A stretch of DNA of 5,303 nt from an uncultured Actinomyces sp. (GCA_900556405.1 USPB01000140.1:1-5303), one strand, 5' to 3'; counted from the stretch's first letter, positions 1 through 5,303 are shown. Notes: generated from the sequence alone by a model not told the origin. A program made the numbers and translations.

Positions 1-1202
1 CGGTGGGCTGCCGCTTCGCGGCCCGCTGCCTGTGGGCCACCGACGAGTGCCGCGCGGGCTACCCGAGCCTGCGCGGCGACGAGACCCACACTTTCTCCTG
101 CTACCACCCGGTTCAGGAGGGCGACGAGTCTCCCGCGGTCCTCCAGGGCAAGTTGGATTCCAACAAGACCGAGGGTGCGGCCGAGGACGTCCCGCAGATC
201 TCCCACGAAACACTGCTCGACGTCAAGGAGGCTTCGCGCGAGTACGAGTCGGCCGGATCGGGCTTCTTCAAGCGCGAGAAAGGCGTCGTCTCCGCCGTCG
301 ACCGCGTCTCCATCACGGTGAAGAAGGGCGAGACCTACGGCCTCGTCGGCGAGTCCGGCTGCGGCAAGTCCACCGTGGGTCGACTCATCGCCGGCCTCGA
401 GCCGCCCTCGGGTGGCGCCATCGAACTCGATGGACGCGACCTGGCCACGCTCAAGGGACGCGATGCGGTGCGCATCCACCGCGACGTGCAGATGATGTTC
501 CAGGACTCCTACGCGGCGATGGACCCGCGCATGCGCATCGACCAGATCCTGGCCGAGCCCATGAGCATTCAGAAGACCGGCAACGCTCGCCAGATTGCCG
601 AGCGCATCATGGAGATCCTCGAGCAGGTCGGCCTGACCGAGGAGATCCTCGACCGCTACCCGCACGAGTTCTCGGGCGGACAGCTCCAGCGCATCGGCTT
701 CGCCCGTTCGCTAACCCTGGCACCCGACCTGATCGTGGCGGACGAACCCGTTTCCGCGCTGGACGTCTCCGTCCAGGCACAGGTCCTCAACCTCATGAAG
801 GACCTGCAGCAGGAACTGGGCCTGTCCTACCTGTTCATCAGCCACGACCTCGCGGTCGTCCAGTACATGGCGGACCGCATCGGCGTCATGTACCTGGGCC
901 GCATCGTCGAGGAGGGCCCTGCCCACGAGGTCGTCAAGAACCCGAAGCACCCCTACACGAAGGCGCTCATCGACTCGATCCCCGTGCCCGACCCGGAGTT
1001 CAAGCACGACGAGAATGCCATCAAGCTCACCGGCGAGCCGCCGAGCGCCGTCAACCCGCCTGAGGGTTGCCGCTTCCGCCCGCGCTGCCCGTTTGCGGGC
1101 GAGGAATGCAAGGTGCAGCCCATGCTCACGGATGAGACGCACCGCGTGGCCTGCCACCACCCGCTCCTGTCGCTGAGCGTGAAGGAAAAGGTGGACGCCT
1201 GA
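1..1202 (+). CDS. Oligopeptide/dipeptide ABC transporter ATP-binding protein, OppD-OppF fusion (5' end outside window)
   Basis: ATPase that powers import of peptides through an Opp/Dpp-type ABC permease at the inner face of the membrane. Reading from base 3, the first ~35 residues are the C-terminal tail of a preceding ATPase half (oligo/dipeptide C-terminal domain, cysteines at 3, 9, 16, 33). A ~30-residue polar linker leads into a complete second half: Walker A GESGCGKST (116-124), Q-loop Q167, signature FSGGQ (223-227), Walker B ending in DEP with catalytic E248, D-loop SALD (251-254), H-loop H281. The second C-terminal domain repeats the cysteine pattern (356, 362, 369, 384). No stop or convincing start separates the halves, so this is a fused double ATPase, as known for mycobacterial OppD. 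In related proteins this cysteine set is reported to bind a 4Fe-4S cluster; that is inference here. The valine codon at base 3 is internal, not a start. Peptide specificity cannot be read from the ATPase. Confidence 0.95.
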   Translation, partial: VGCRFAARCLWATDECRAGYPSLRGDETHTFSCYHPVQEGDESPAVLQGKLDSNKTEGAAEDVPQISHETLLDVKEASREYESAGSGFFKREKGVVSAVDRVSITVKKGETYGLVGESGCGKSTVGRLIAGLEPPSGGAIELDGRDLATLKGRDAVRIHRDVQMMFQDSYAAMDPRMRIDQILAEPMSIQKTGNARQIAERIMEILEQVGLTEEILDRYPHEFSGGQLQRIGFARSLTLAPDLIVADEPVSALDVSVQAQVLNLMKDLQQELGLSYLFISHDLAVVQYMADRIGVMYLGRIVEEGPAHEVVKNPKHPYTKALIDSIPVPDPEFKHDENAIKLTGEPPSAVNPPEGCRFRPRCPFAGEECKVQPMLTDETHRVACHHPLLSLSVKEKVDA

Positions 1203-1227
1203 CACATACGTTCATGCGAACTCCAAG

Positions 1228-1263
1228 CGGTGCCCCGGCCTGAGTCATCAGGCCGGGGCACCG
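1228..1263 (+). terminator. Hairpin terminator of the Opp ATPase gene
   Basis: A perfect 16-bp GC-rich stem (1228-1243 with 1248-1263) closes on the 4-base loop GTCA, starting 25 bases after the ATPase stop codon. No T-run follows on either strand, so it is an I-shaped actinobacterial-type terminator or an RNA-stabilising 3' hairpin rather than a classical intrinsic terminator. Confidence 0.8.
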
Positions 1264-1344
1264 TCATGCAGGGTAGAACACGATGCGGTTCCAACGGCCA
1301 CGACCACGCCGGGGCGTCGCTGCCCATCGCGGCGGGATCATGAC

Positions 1345-1394
1345 CACAAAGACGCGTGTGGGGCGCGACCACGCGGTCACGCCCCACACGCGTC
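1345..1394 (-). terminator. Terminator of the HU gene
   Basis: A 15-bp perfect stem (1351-1365 with 1380-1394) continues after one C/A mismatch into a 4-bp upper stem (GACC/GGTC) with loop ACGC. Read on the minus strand it lies 15 bases past the HU stop codon and is followed by TTTGTGG, a short T-rich tail. It separates the HU gene from the convergent Opp ATPase gene. Confidence 0.8.
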
Positions 1395-1409
1395 GCTGTC
1401 GTCAGCGCG

Positions 1410-1691
1410 TCACTTGGAGACGGCCTTCTTCAGGGTGGAGCCAGCGGAGAGCTTGACGCCGTAGCCAGCGGGGATCTTGATCTCTTCGCCGGTGCGGGGG
1501 TTGCGGCCGGTGCGGGCGGCGCGCTCAACACGCTCGACCGAGAGCAGGCCGGTCACCTTGACGGCCTCGCCCTTAGCCAGGGACTCAACGAGGACGGCCT
1601 GGAAGGCGGCCAGGGCCTCGTCGGCCTTCGCCTTGGTCAGGTCGGCGCGTTCGGCAATCTGAGCGACAAGCTCGGTACGGTTCACGGACAT
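1410..1691 (-). CDS. hup: DNA-binding protein HU, nucleoid-associated
   Basis: Small histone-like protein that binds and bends DNA as a dimer in the nucleoid. The 93-residue product has the full HU layout: an N-terminal helical dimerisation part (MSVNRTELVAQIAERADLTK onward, to about residue 45), then the beta-arm with the family signature GRNPRTGEEIKIPA (62-75) containing the intercalating proline at 65, and the ending GSTLKKAV. The length equals the core HU fold; the lysine/alanine-rich tail of mycobacterial and streptomycete HupB/HupS proteins is absent. The ATG at 1691 is supported by GAGG seven bases upstream on the minus strand. The gene is monocistronic, with a terminator directly after it and a long AT-rich leader before it. 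Nothing looks disrupted. Confidence 0.97.
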   Translation of the reverse strand: MSVNRTELVAQIAERADLTKAKADEALAAFQAVLVESLAKGEAVKVTGLLSVERVERAARTGRNPRTGEEIKIPAGYGVKLSAGSTLKKAVSK

Positions 1692-1884
1692 TGAGAAACC
1701 TCATTCCTGTTCGTTCTTGGTTACCACTGTCGTGGTCACGAATGACACACTACGAAATCTTCGACGATTTCGCCGACTTTAGGGCCAGATTTCGCGGATT
1801 TCACGAAAAGTTCTCGTTTTTTTGCTCGAAAACCGTCAATTCTGTGCATCAGATCACTCAAACTTGCCGACTGGTTGCAATTCC
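1692..1884 (-). promoter_or_regulatory. hup: Leader and probable promoter region of the HU gene
   Basis: This stretch upstream of HU is clearly AT-richer than its surroundings. On the minus strand a TTGACG hexamer (1834-1839) could be a -35 box, but no good -10 sits 16-18 bases after it, so the promoter is not located. The leader holds GATTTCG at 1766-1772 and 1788-1794, a variant GATTTCA at 1797-1803, and an inverted copy CGAAATC at 1753-1759; the first two-element unit forms a 7-bp dyad with a 6-base spacer. Nearer the gene is an imperfect dyad, GTTACCAC/GTGGTCAC (1720-1739, 7 of 8 pairs). These could be sites for a regulator or for HU itself; this is inference. Confidence 0.4.
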
Positions 1885-2180
1885 GCGGCCCCCAAATGCA
1901 GCTCCACCGGCTCGTTTCCCGGTAACGGCAGGGCCTCCCACAACGGAGGCTAGACCCCTCTCATAACACCTGACAAACATCGAGTGTCGACCACTCGCCC
2001 AAAGGCATCCGACCATCCCCAAGCCCCCGCCTCATCGTTCACGAAGCGAGACGACAACCAACGACACACGACGATTCAATCAACCACCTTCACGACCATC
2101 GGCGGAGGGACAAAGCGCGACATTTCAGCTCCCGCCTCCAACAACTGACCCACCTCACACCAGCCACGACAGGCAGATAC
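1885..2180. other. Gene-free, C-rich and G-poor stretch between HU and the permease
   Basis: No open frame here has a plausible start, Shine-Dalgarno site or recognisable product. On the plus strand the stretch is rich in C and A and poor in G: in 1981-2160 I count about 74 C, 33 G, 51 A and 22 T. ACGACA recurs around 2050-2070. Such C>G bubbles are typical of Rho loading sites, so it may end antisense readthrough from the left; it could also be an unstructured leader if the permease promoter lies upstream. No tRNA, CRISPR or transposon ends were seen. Confidence 0.5.
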
Positions 2181-2185
2181 AAGAT

Positions 2186-2220
2186 ATAACTCGCCACACT
2201 TTCTAAATAACTCGTAAAAT
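2186..2220 (+). promoter_or_regulatory. Candidate permease promoter with a 21-bp-spaced direct repeat
   Basis: An AT-rich island includes TAAAAT at 2215-2220, a fair -10 match, about 67 bases before the chosen start codon. No convincing -35 is present. ATAACTCG occurs twice, at 2186-2193 and 2207-2214, exactly 21 bp apart (two helical turns) and directly abutting the -10, as expected for a regulator or activator site. No regulator gene lies in the window. Confidence 0.35.
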
Positions 2221-2260
2221 CTGCCGCCTGATCACAGAGAATGGATGAGTCCCTTCAACA

Positions 2261-2280
2261 CTTGGATAAAGGTCCAGGAG
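2261..2280 (+). promoter_or_regulatory. Shine-Dalgarno site that decides the permease start, partly held in a small hairpin
   Basis: AGGAG at 2276-2280 stands six bases before the ATG at 2287 and fixes that start. CTTGGA (2261-2266) can pair with TCCAGG (2273-2278), including one G-T pair, around the loop TAAAGG, so the first three bases of the ribosome site would be hidden in a weak stem. This may tune translation. I see no match to a known riboswitch. Confidence 0.5.
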
Positions 2281-2286
2281 ACACAG

Positions 2287-4227
2287 ATGGCATCACGCCC
2301 CTCGTCCGCTCCCCATCCCGTCGATCAAGTTCCTCCCTTTGGGAAACTCACCATTCTGGGCATTCAACACGTCCTCGCGTTCTACGCGGGCGCCGTGGTC
2401 GTCCCTCTCGTTATCGCTTCCGGTCTCGGACTCGATAAACACACGCTGGTCCACCTCATCAACGCGGACCTGCTCACCTGTGGCATCGCCACCATCATCC
2501 AGTCGGCCGGCATCGGCCGATTCATCGGCGTGAAGCTCCCCCTTATTCAGGGCGTCACCTTCACCGCCGTCTCCCCCCTCATCGCAATCGGCGCGGCGGC
2601 CACGCCCGCCGGTGCCGACCCCAGGACCGGCCTGGCCACCATGTACGGCTCGATCATCGCCGTCGGCCTCATCGTCTTCCTGGTCGCCCCGTTCTTTGCG
2701 AAGCTCCTACGCTTCTTCCCGCCGATCGTCACGGGCACGCTCCTGACGGTCATGGGTACGACGCTCCTGTCGGTCTCCGCCGGAGACATTGTCGCTTGGG
2801 CCGATAAGGCCGCCGACGACGCGGCCAAGACTGCACTGACGTACGAGGCTCTCGGCCTCGCATTCGGCACAATCGCGATCATCATCATCATTCAGCGCCT
2901 CTTTAAGGGCTTCATGGGAACGCTCTCCGTCCTCCTCGCGCTGCTGATCATGACGGCCGTCGCCTTCGCCATGGGCAAGACTGACTTCTCCGGCGTCGGC
3001 GAGGCCCACTGGGTGGCTATTACCACGCCCTTCTACTTCGGCACCCCGAAGTTCTCGCTGACAGCAATCATCGCCATGATCATCGTCATGGCGGTCACCG
3101 CCGTGGAGACCACGGGCGACGTCTTCGCCACCGGCGAGGTCGTGGGCAAGCGCATCGCCCCGCGCGACATCGCCAACGCCCTGCGCGCCGACGGCCTGTC
3201 CACCCTGCTGGGCGGTATCCTCAACTCCTTCCCCTACACATGCTTCGCGCAGAACGTCGGCCTGGTGCGCCTGACCCGCGTGAAGTCGCGCTGGGTCGTG
3301 ACCGCAGCGGGTGTCTTCATGATCATCCTCGGCCTGCTGCCCAAGGCGGCGGCCATCGTCGCGGCGATCCCGCAGCCCGTCATCGGCGGTGCCTCCCTGG
3401 CGATGTTCGCGAACGTCGCGGTTGTTGGCATCCAGACCCTGGCGAAGGTGGATCTGCGAGACAACCGCAACGCGGTCATCGTCTCCACCTCGATCGGCCT
3501 CGCCCTCCTCGTGACGCTGAAGCCCGGCATCGTCACGGTCATGCCCTCCTGGCTGCAGATCATCTTCGGTTCCGGCGTGACCATTGGCTCGCTGACGGCC
3601 ATCATCTTGAACCTCCTGTTCTTCCACATCGGACGCCCCGCCTCGCCGGACGTGGCCGTGGTGGACGGCAGGAAGATCAACCTGGACGACGTCAACGCGA
3701 TGGATCGCGACCAGTTCGTCGCGACTTTCTCGTCGATGTTCTCCTCGCACACGTGGCCGGTCGAGCGCGCCTGGGAGTCCCGTCCCTTTGCCTCCGTGTC
3801 CGAGCTGCGTTCCTCTTTCGAGGACGCCGTCCTGTCGGCTTCCCCTGAAGAGGCCGAGGAGCTCATCGCGTCCTACACGGACGTCGTCTCCCTGGTCCTC
3901 GACGGCGCGGGTGATGAGCAGGCCAGCTCGGATACCTCGTCGTTGTCCGTGGGCGAGGTGTCCTCCGAGGAGGCCGAGGAGCTGCGCGCTCTGGCTGCCG
4001 CCTACCGCGAGAAGTTCAATCGCCCGCTGGTCATCTGCGTGGATAACGTGGTGGACCGCAAGCACCTGCTGTCCTCGGGCTGGCGTCGCGTCGAGCACTC
4101 CCCCGCCCGCGAGGCTCGCTTCGCGCTCGGCGAGGTCATCGACATCGCCGACCTGCGTTTCGATCAGCTGGTCGCCGACGCGAACCCCGTGCGCGCCGCG
4201 TGGGACGCTGGTTTTGAACGCCTCTGA
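2287..4227 (+). CDS. NCS2 (nucleobase:cation symporter-2) xanthine/uric-acid-type permease fused to a C-terminal OHCU-decarboxylase-like domain
   Basis: Membrane symporter for a purine-type nucleobase with a cytoplasmic enzyme-like tail (646 residues; NCS2 proteins usually have 430-480). Residues ~20-446 show about 14 hydrophobic segments of the UraA fold, the TM1 histidine (H28), ETTGD (274-278) and the NCS2 signature QNVGLVRLTR (322-331). ETTGD and QN favour the xanthine/uric acid branch over uracil. Residues ~465-632 match 2-oxo-4-hydroxy-4-carboxy-5-ureidoimidazoline (OHCU) decarboxylase, UraD/PucL-N type: NAMDRDQFV, WPVERAWESRPFASVSEL, AAYREKF, and an R-x-x-H-x4-E-x7-EV block (from R601). 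That enzyme acts in urate-to-allantoin conversion. The catalytic His of the HPDL motif is Tyr530 and the following loop is about six residues short, while the EQ glutamate (E544) remains, so activity is doubtful. Start 2287 is chosen over ATG 2245 because AGGAG precedes it. No uricase or allantoinase gene lies nearby. Confidence 0.93.
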   Translation: MASRPSSAPHPVDQVPPFGKLTILGIQHVLAFYAGAVVVPLVIASGLGLDKHTLVHLINADLLTCGIATIIQSAGIGRFIGVKLPLIQGVTFTAVSPLIAIGAAATPAGADPRTGLATMYGSIIAVGLIVFLVAPFFAKLLRFFPPIVTGTLLTVMGTTLLSVSAGDIVAWADKAADDAAKTALTYEALGLAFGTIAIIIIIQRLFKGFMGTLSVLLALLIMTAVAFAMGKTDFSGVGEAHWVAITTPFYFGTPKFSLTAIIAMIIVMAVTAVETTGDVFATGEVVGKRIAPRDIANALRADGLSTLLGGILNSFPYTCFAQNVGLVRLTRVKSRWVVTAAGVFMIILGLLPKAAAIVAAIPQPVIGGASLAMFANVAVVGIQTLAKVDLRDNRNAVIVSTSIGLALLVTLKPGIVTVMPSWLQIIFGSGVTIGSLTAIILNLLFFHIGRPASPDVAVVDGRKINLDDVNAMDRDQFVATFSSMFSSHTWPVERAWESRPFASVSELRSSFEDAVLSASPEEAEELIASYTDVVSLVLDGAGDEQASSDTSSLSVGEVSSEEAEELRALAAAYREKFNRPLVICVDNVVDRKHLLSSGWRRVEHSPAREARFALGEVIDIADLRFDQLVADANPVRAAWDAGFERL

Positions 4228-4256
4228 GTAAACCTCAGCGTCTCTCATTGACGAGG

Positions 4257-4298
4257 CCGGGGCGCGTCGGGCGATATGCCTGGCGCGCCCCGGTTTTT
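4257..4298 (+). terminator. Intrinsic terminator of the permease gene
   Basis: A 10-bp GC stem (CCGGGGCGCG at 4257-4266 with its complement at 4284-4293) can extend with an inner GGGC/GCCT stem, followed directly by TTTTT (4294-4298). It lies 29 bases after the stop codon. This is the only hairpin in the window with a textbook five-T run. Confidence 0.93.
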
Positions 4299-4309
4299 CA
4301 TGCCCAGCA

Positions 4310-4527
4310 CACCCCCGCAGCACATGTGAGCCTCACTACCCAAAGTCGCATGCAATTCCACAACACAAGTGACACGGCGACACGTACTGTGACAGACAAA
4401 CAAGATTGTTCAGGGGAATTGCATGCGAAATTGCTGGAGGAGACCAAGCCAGGTGGGAATTGCACGACATGGGGGTCCGACACGCCGACGACACACCGTC
4501 AGAGGGCTTCGTGTCGCGCAAACCCCC
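4310..4527. repeat. Structured intergenic repeat unit, copy A
   Basis: First of two diverged copies of a unit of about 250-270 bp. In order: CACCCCCGC (4310-4318); left arm TCGCATGCAATTCC (4346-4359); a 55-base interior; right arm GGAATTGCATGCGA (4415-4428), the perfect 14-bp complement of the left arm; the shared block GCGAAATTG; then GTCGCGCAAACCCCC (4513-4527). A second nested hairpin is possible at 4471-4527 (GGGGGT/ACCCCC enclosing CGACACG/CGTGTCG). No protein-coding reading is supported. It could be a structured RNA, a palindromic repeat or a remnant of a small non-autonomous element. The element's natural ends are unknown; I bound it by the shared anchors. Confidence 0.6.
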
Positions 4528-4565
4528 GAGCTGCGACCGGCGCGCAGGCCACCGATATGCCACAA

Positions 4566-4799
4566 CACCCCCGCCATAACCACAACCAGACAAAACTCGC
4601 ACGTAATTCGACTGCGTGAACATTCAACAACATCCAGAAACGTTGCAATTCCAACGACCACAATTCAATGTTTGAAGCAGTCGCGAGGGAATTACGTGCG
4701 AAATTGGTGGGCGCTGGGAAACAGATCCGGCACAGAGGTTTTCCCGCAGCGCAGACTCCTCACCACACTCCGCACCACAGACCCGTCACGCAAACCCCC
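4566..4799. repeat. Structured intergenic repeat unit, copy B
   Basis: Second copy, with the same anchors in the same order: CACCCCCGC (4566-4574), left arm TCGCACGTAATTC (4597-4609), right arm GAATTACGTGCGA (4689-4701, 13 bp perfectly paired), GCGAAATTG, then GTCACGCAAACCCCC (4785-4799). The distance from right arm to the last anchor is 95 bases, against 96 in copy A. Inside the outer stem, GACTGC/GCAGTC, AACATT/AATGTT and a CGTTG/CAACG hairpin (4641-4656) can stack into one long imperfect stem. Relative to copy A, two base pairs of the outer stem are changed on both sides so that pairing is kept, which suggests the structure itself matters. Confidence 0.6.
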
Positions 4800-4883
4800 A
4801 ACGCACGCACTCAGCTGCACGGACGACGAAGCCCCTGCAACACGTAGCTCACCCCACAGTTCCCACGAGCCGCTCCAGATGCA

Positions 4884-4927
4884 GATACGCCGAGGGGCCG
4901 ACCTGGCGGTCGGCCCCTCGGCGTATC
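4884..4927. terminator. Orphan perfect 20-bp hairpin, terminator-like
   Basis: Bases 4884-4903 pair perfectly with 4908-4927 around the loop TGGC. The stem is GC-rich and symmetrical and has no T-run on either side, like the hairpin after the Opp ATPase gene, so it could act in both directions. No protein gene ends near it on either strand, so it may end a transcript from the repeat region (+) or from 4928-5110 (-). Confidence 0.6.
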
Positions 4928-5110
4928 CCATCAACACAGTGCAAGTAGTCCCAGTAAGCTCCTCAAAATGTCTCTCGTCGGCGTTACGCGAGCCCGTGTG
5001 GCCCGTGCCGTATTCCCTTGTGATGACACCTACTGTAGGAGGCCAACCTTGCGACAACGGCAAGGGCAGCTGAGAAAATCCTGGGATTTTGACCCCACAG
5101 ATAATTGGAC
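4928..5110. other. Short gene-free stretch with small dyads
   Basis: No coding region or recognised RNA gene. It holds a 6-bp hairpin CCTTGC/GCAAGG with a 7-base loop (5047-5065) and an operator-like palindrome AAAATCC-TG-GGATTTT (5075-5090). What either does is unknown. Confidence 0.4.
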
Positions 5111-5151
5111 ACAAAACGAGTGTGCGCCCCCGGCCTCCCGGGGGCGCACAC
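5111..5151 (-). terminator. Intrinsic terminator of the cell-wall-binding protein gene
   Basis: A perfect 14-bp stem (5120-5133 with 5138-5151) with a 4-base loop lies about 30 bases past the stop codon of the minus-strand gene. On that strand it is followed by TCGTTTTG, giving a short T-run in the right place. Confidence 0.85.
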
Positions 5152-5181
5152 CGTGTCACGCACATTCAGCGTGTTGCGGCA

Positions 5182-5303
5182 TCAGCCGTTCCACTGGCCA
5201 TTTTCGGTGAAGTTGTACCACTTCCAGCCGATCCAGTGCCCACCGGTATACATCGCTCCCGAATCAGTGCTCAGGTAATACCAGGAACCACCATCCATCA
5301 GCC
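5182..5303 (-). CDS. C-terminal end of a choline-binding/cell-wall-binding repeat protein (5' part outside window)
   Basis: Only the last 39 residues and the stop (TGA at 5184-5182) are present. The segment reads GGSWYYLSTDSGAMYTG, then GHWIGWKWYNFTENGQWNG, then stop. These are two consecutive modules of the choline-binding/glucan-binding repeat type, with the aromatic WYY and KWYNF cores and the GAMYTG turn usual in Actinomyces surface proteins. Such tails hold secreted enzymes, often amidases, lysozymes or other glycosidases, on the cell envelope; the catalytic or adhesive domain must lie to the right of the window, so its activity cannot be named. The reading frame is supported by the exact repeat pattern and by a terminator just after the stop. 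The gene runs towards the permease and is separated from it by the repeat region. Confidence 0.87.
   Translation of the reverse strand, partial: LMDGGSWYYLSTDSGAMYTGGHWIGWKWYNFTENGQWNG

Noticed and set aside
2245..2286. Upstream ATG adding 14 residues to the permease
   Set aside because: It has no good ribosome site, while AGGAG sits at ideal distance before the ATG at 2287, and NCS2 N-termini fit the shorter form.
2230..2290. PyrR-type pyrimidine attenuator because of ACAGAGA near 2235
   Set aside because: The flanking bases do not form the required stem-loop, and the permease looks like the purine branch.
2707..4323. Long antisense open frame (538 codons) opposite the permease
   Set aside because: It is a typical shadow of a GC-rich gene, His/Arg/Gly/Asp-rich with no family features, and it crosses the permease terminator.
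4346..4701. Insertion sequence or MITE with terminal inverted repeats
   Set aside because: No transposase frame and no target duplication seen, and the arms differ between copies where mobile ends should match. A decayed element is still not excluded.
4310..4799. CRISPR array
   Set aside because: Only two units of about 270 bp, with diverged sequence and no short identical repeats with regular spacers or cas genes.
4423..5073. Open frame of 216 codons (+) across the repeat region; both repeat copies begin with a start codon, RN[C/W]W and a GA-rich upstream site in this frame
   Set aside because: The start similarity follows from the conserved right arm. By the next shared anchor the two copies are in different frames (offsets 90 and 89), the product is a low-complexity Arg/Thr/Pro mix, and the frame runs through the 4884-4927 hairpin.
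4692..5165. Open frame of 157 codons (-), with a stretch near LTGTTCTVLMGYAEG faintly like tetrapyrrole methylases
   Set aside because: It begins upstream of and reads through the terminator at 5120-5151 and then the 20-bp hairpin, has no ribosome site, and the resemblance is one short segment without the rest of the fold.

Overview
The window looks like a chromosomal segment of a high-GC actinobacterium, most probably of the Actinomyces/Schaalia type. This is inferred from the GC-rich coding sequence, an oligopeptide ABC ATPase with two nucleotide-binding halves fused in one chain, a short HU protein without a lysine-rich tail, and a C-terminal choline-binding-type repeat tail. No RNA marker gene fixes the species.

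Layout: (1) 1-1202 (+) is the 3' part of a fused OppD-OppF-type peptide transporter ATPase, closed by a strong hairpin at 1228-1263. (2) 1410-1691 (-) is a histone-like HU gene convergent with it, with its own terminator at 1351-1394. (3) 1692-2286 is about 600 bases without a gene. It holds the HU leader with repeated GATTTCG elements, a C-rich and G-poor stretch, and an AT-rich promoter-like zone with a 21-bp-spaced direct repeat. (4) 2287-4227 (+) is an NCS2-family nucleobase (xanthine/uric-acid type) permease whose C-terminus carries an OHCU-decarboxylase (UraD-like) domain, followed by a clear intrinsic terminator at 4257-4298. (5) 4299-5110 has no convincing protein gene. It contains two diverged copies of a roughly 270-bp unit built around long inverted repeats with compensatory arm changes, many copies of TGCAATTCC, and an orphan 20-bp hairpin at 4884-4927. 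(6) 5182-5303 (-) is the last 39 codons of a cell-wall/choline-binding repeat protein with a terminator at 5111-5151.

The genes are separate transcription units rather than one operon; each has its own terminator. The most notable item is the permease-OHCU decarboxylase fusion: it joins a purine-type importer to a domain of the uric-acid-to-allantoin pathway, yet the position of the catalytic histidine is a tyrosine and the active-site loop is shortened. The domain may therefore be a sensor or scaffold rather than an enzyme. Second is the pair of structured, covarying intergenic repeats downstream of it, whose function I cannot name.
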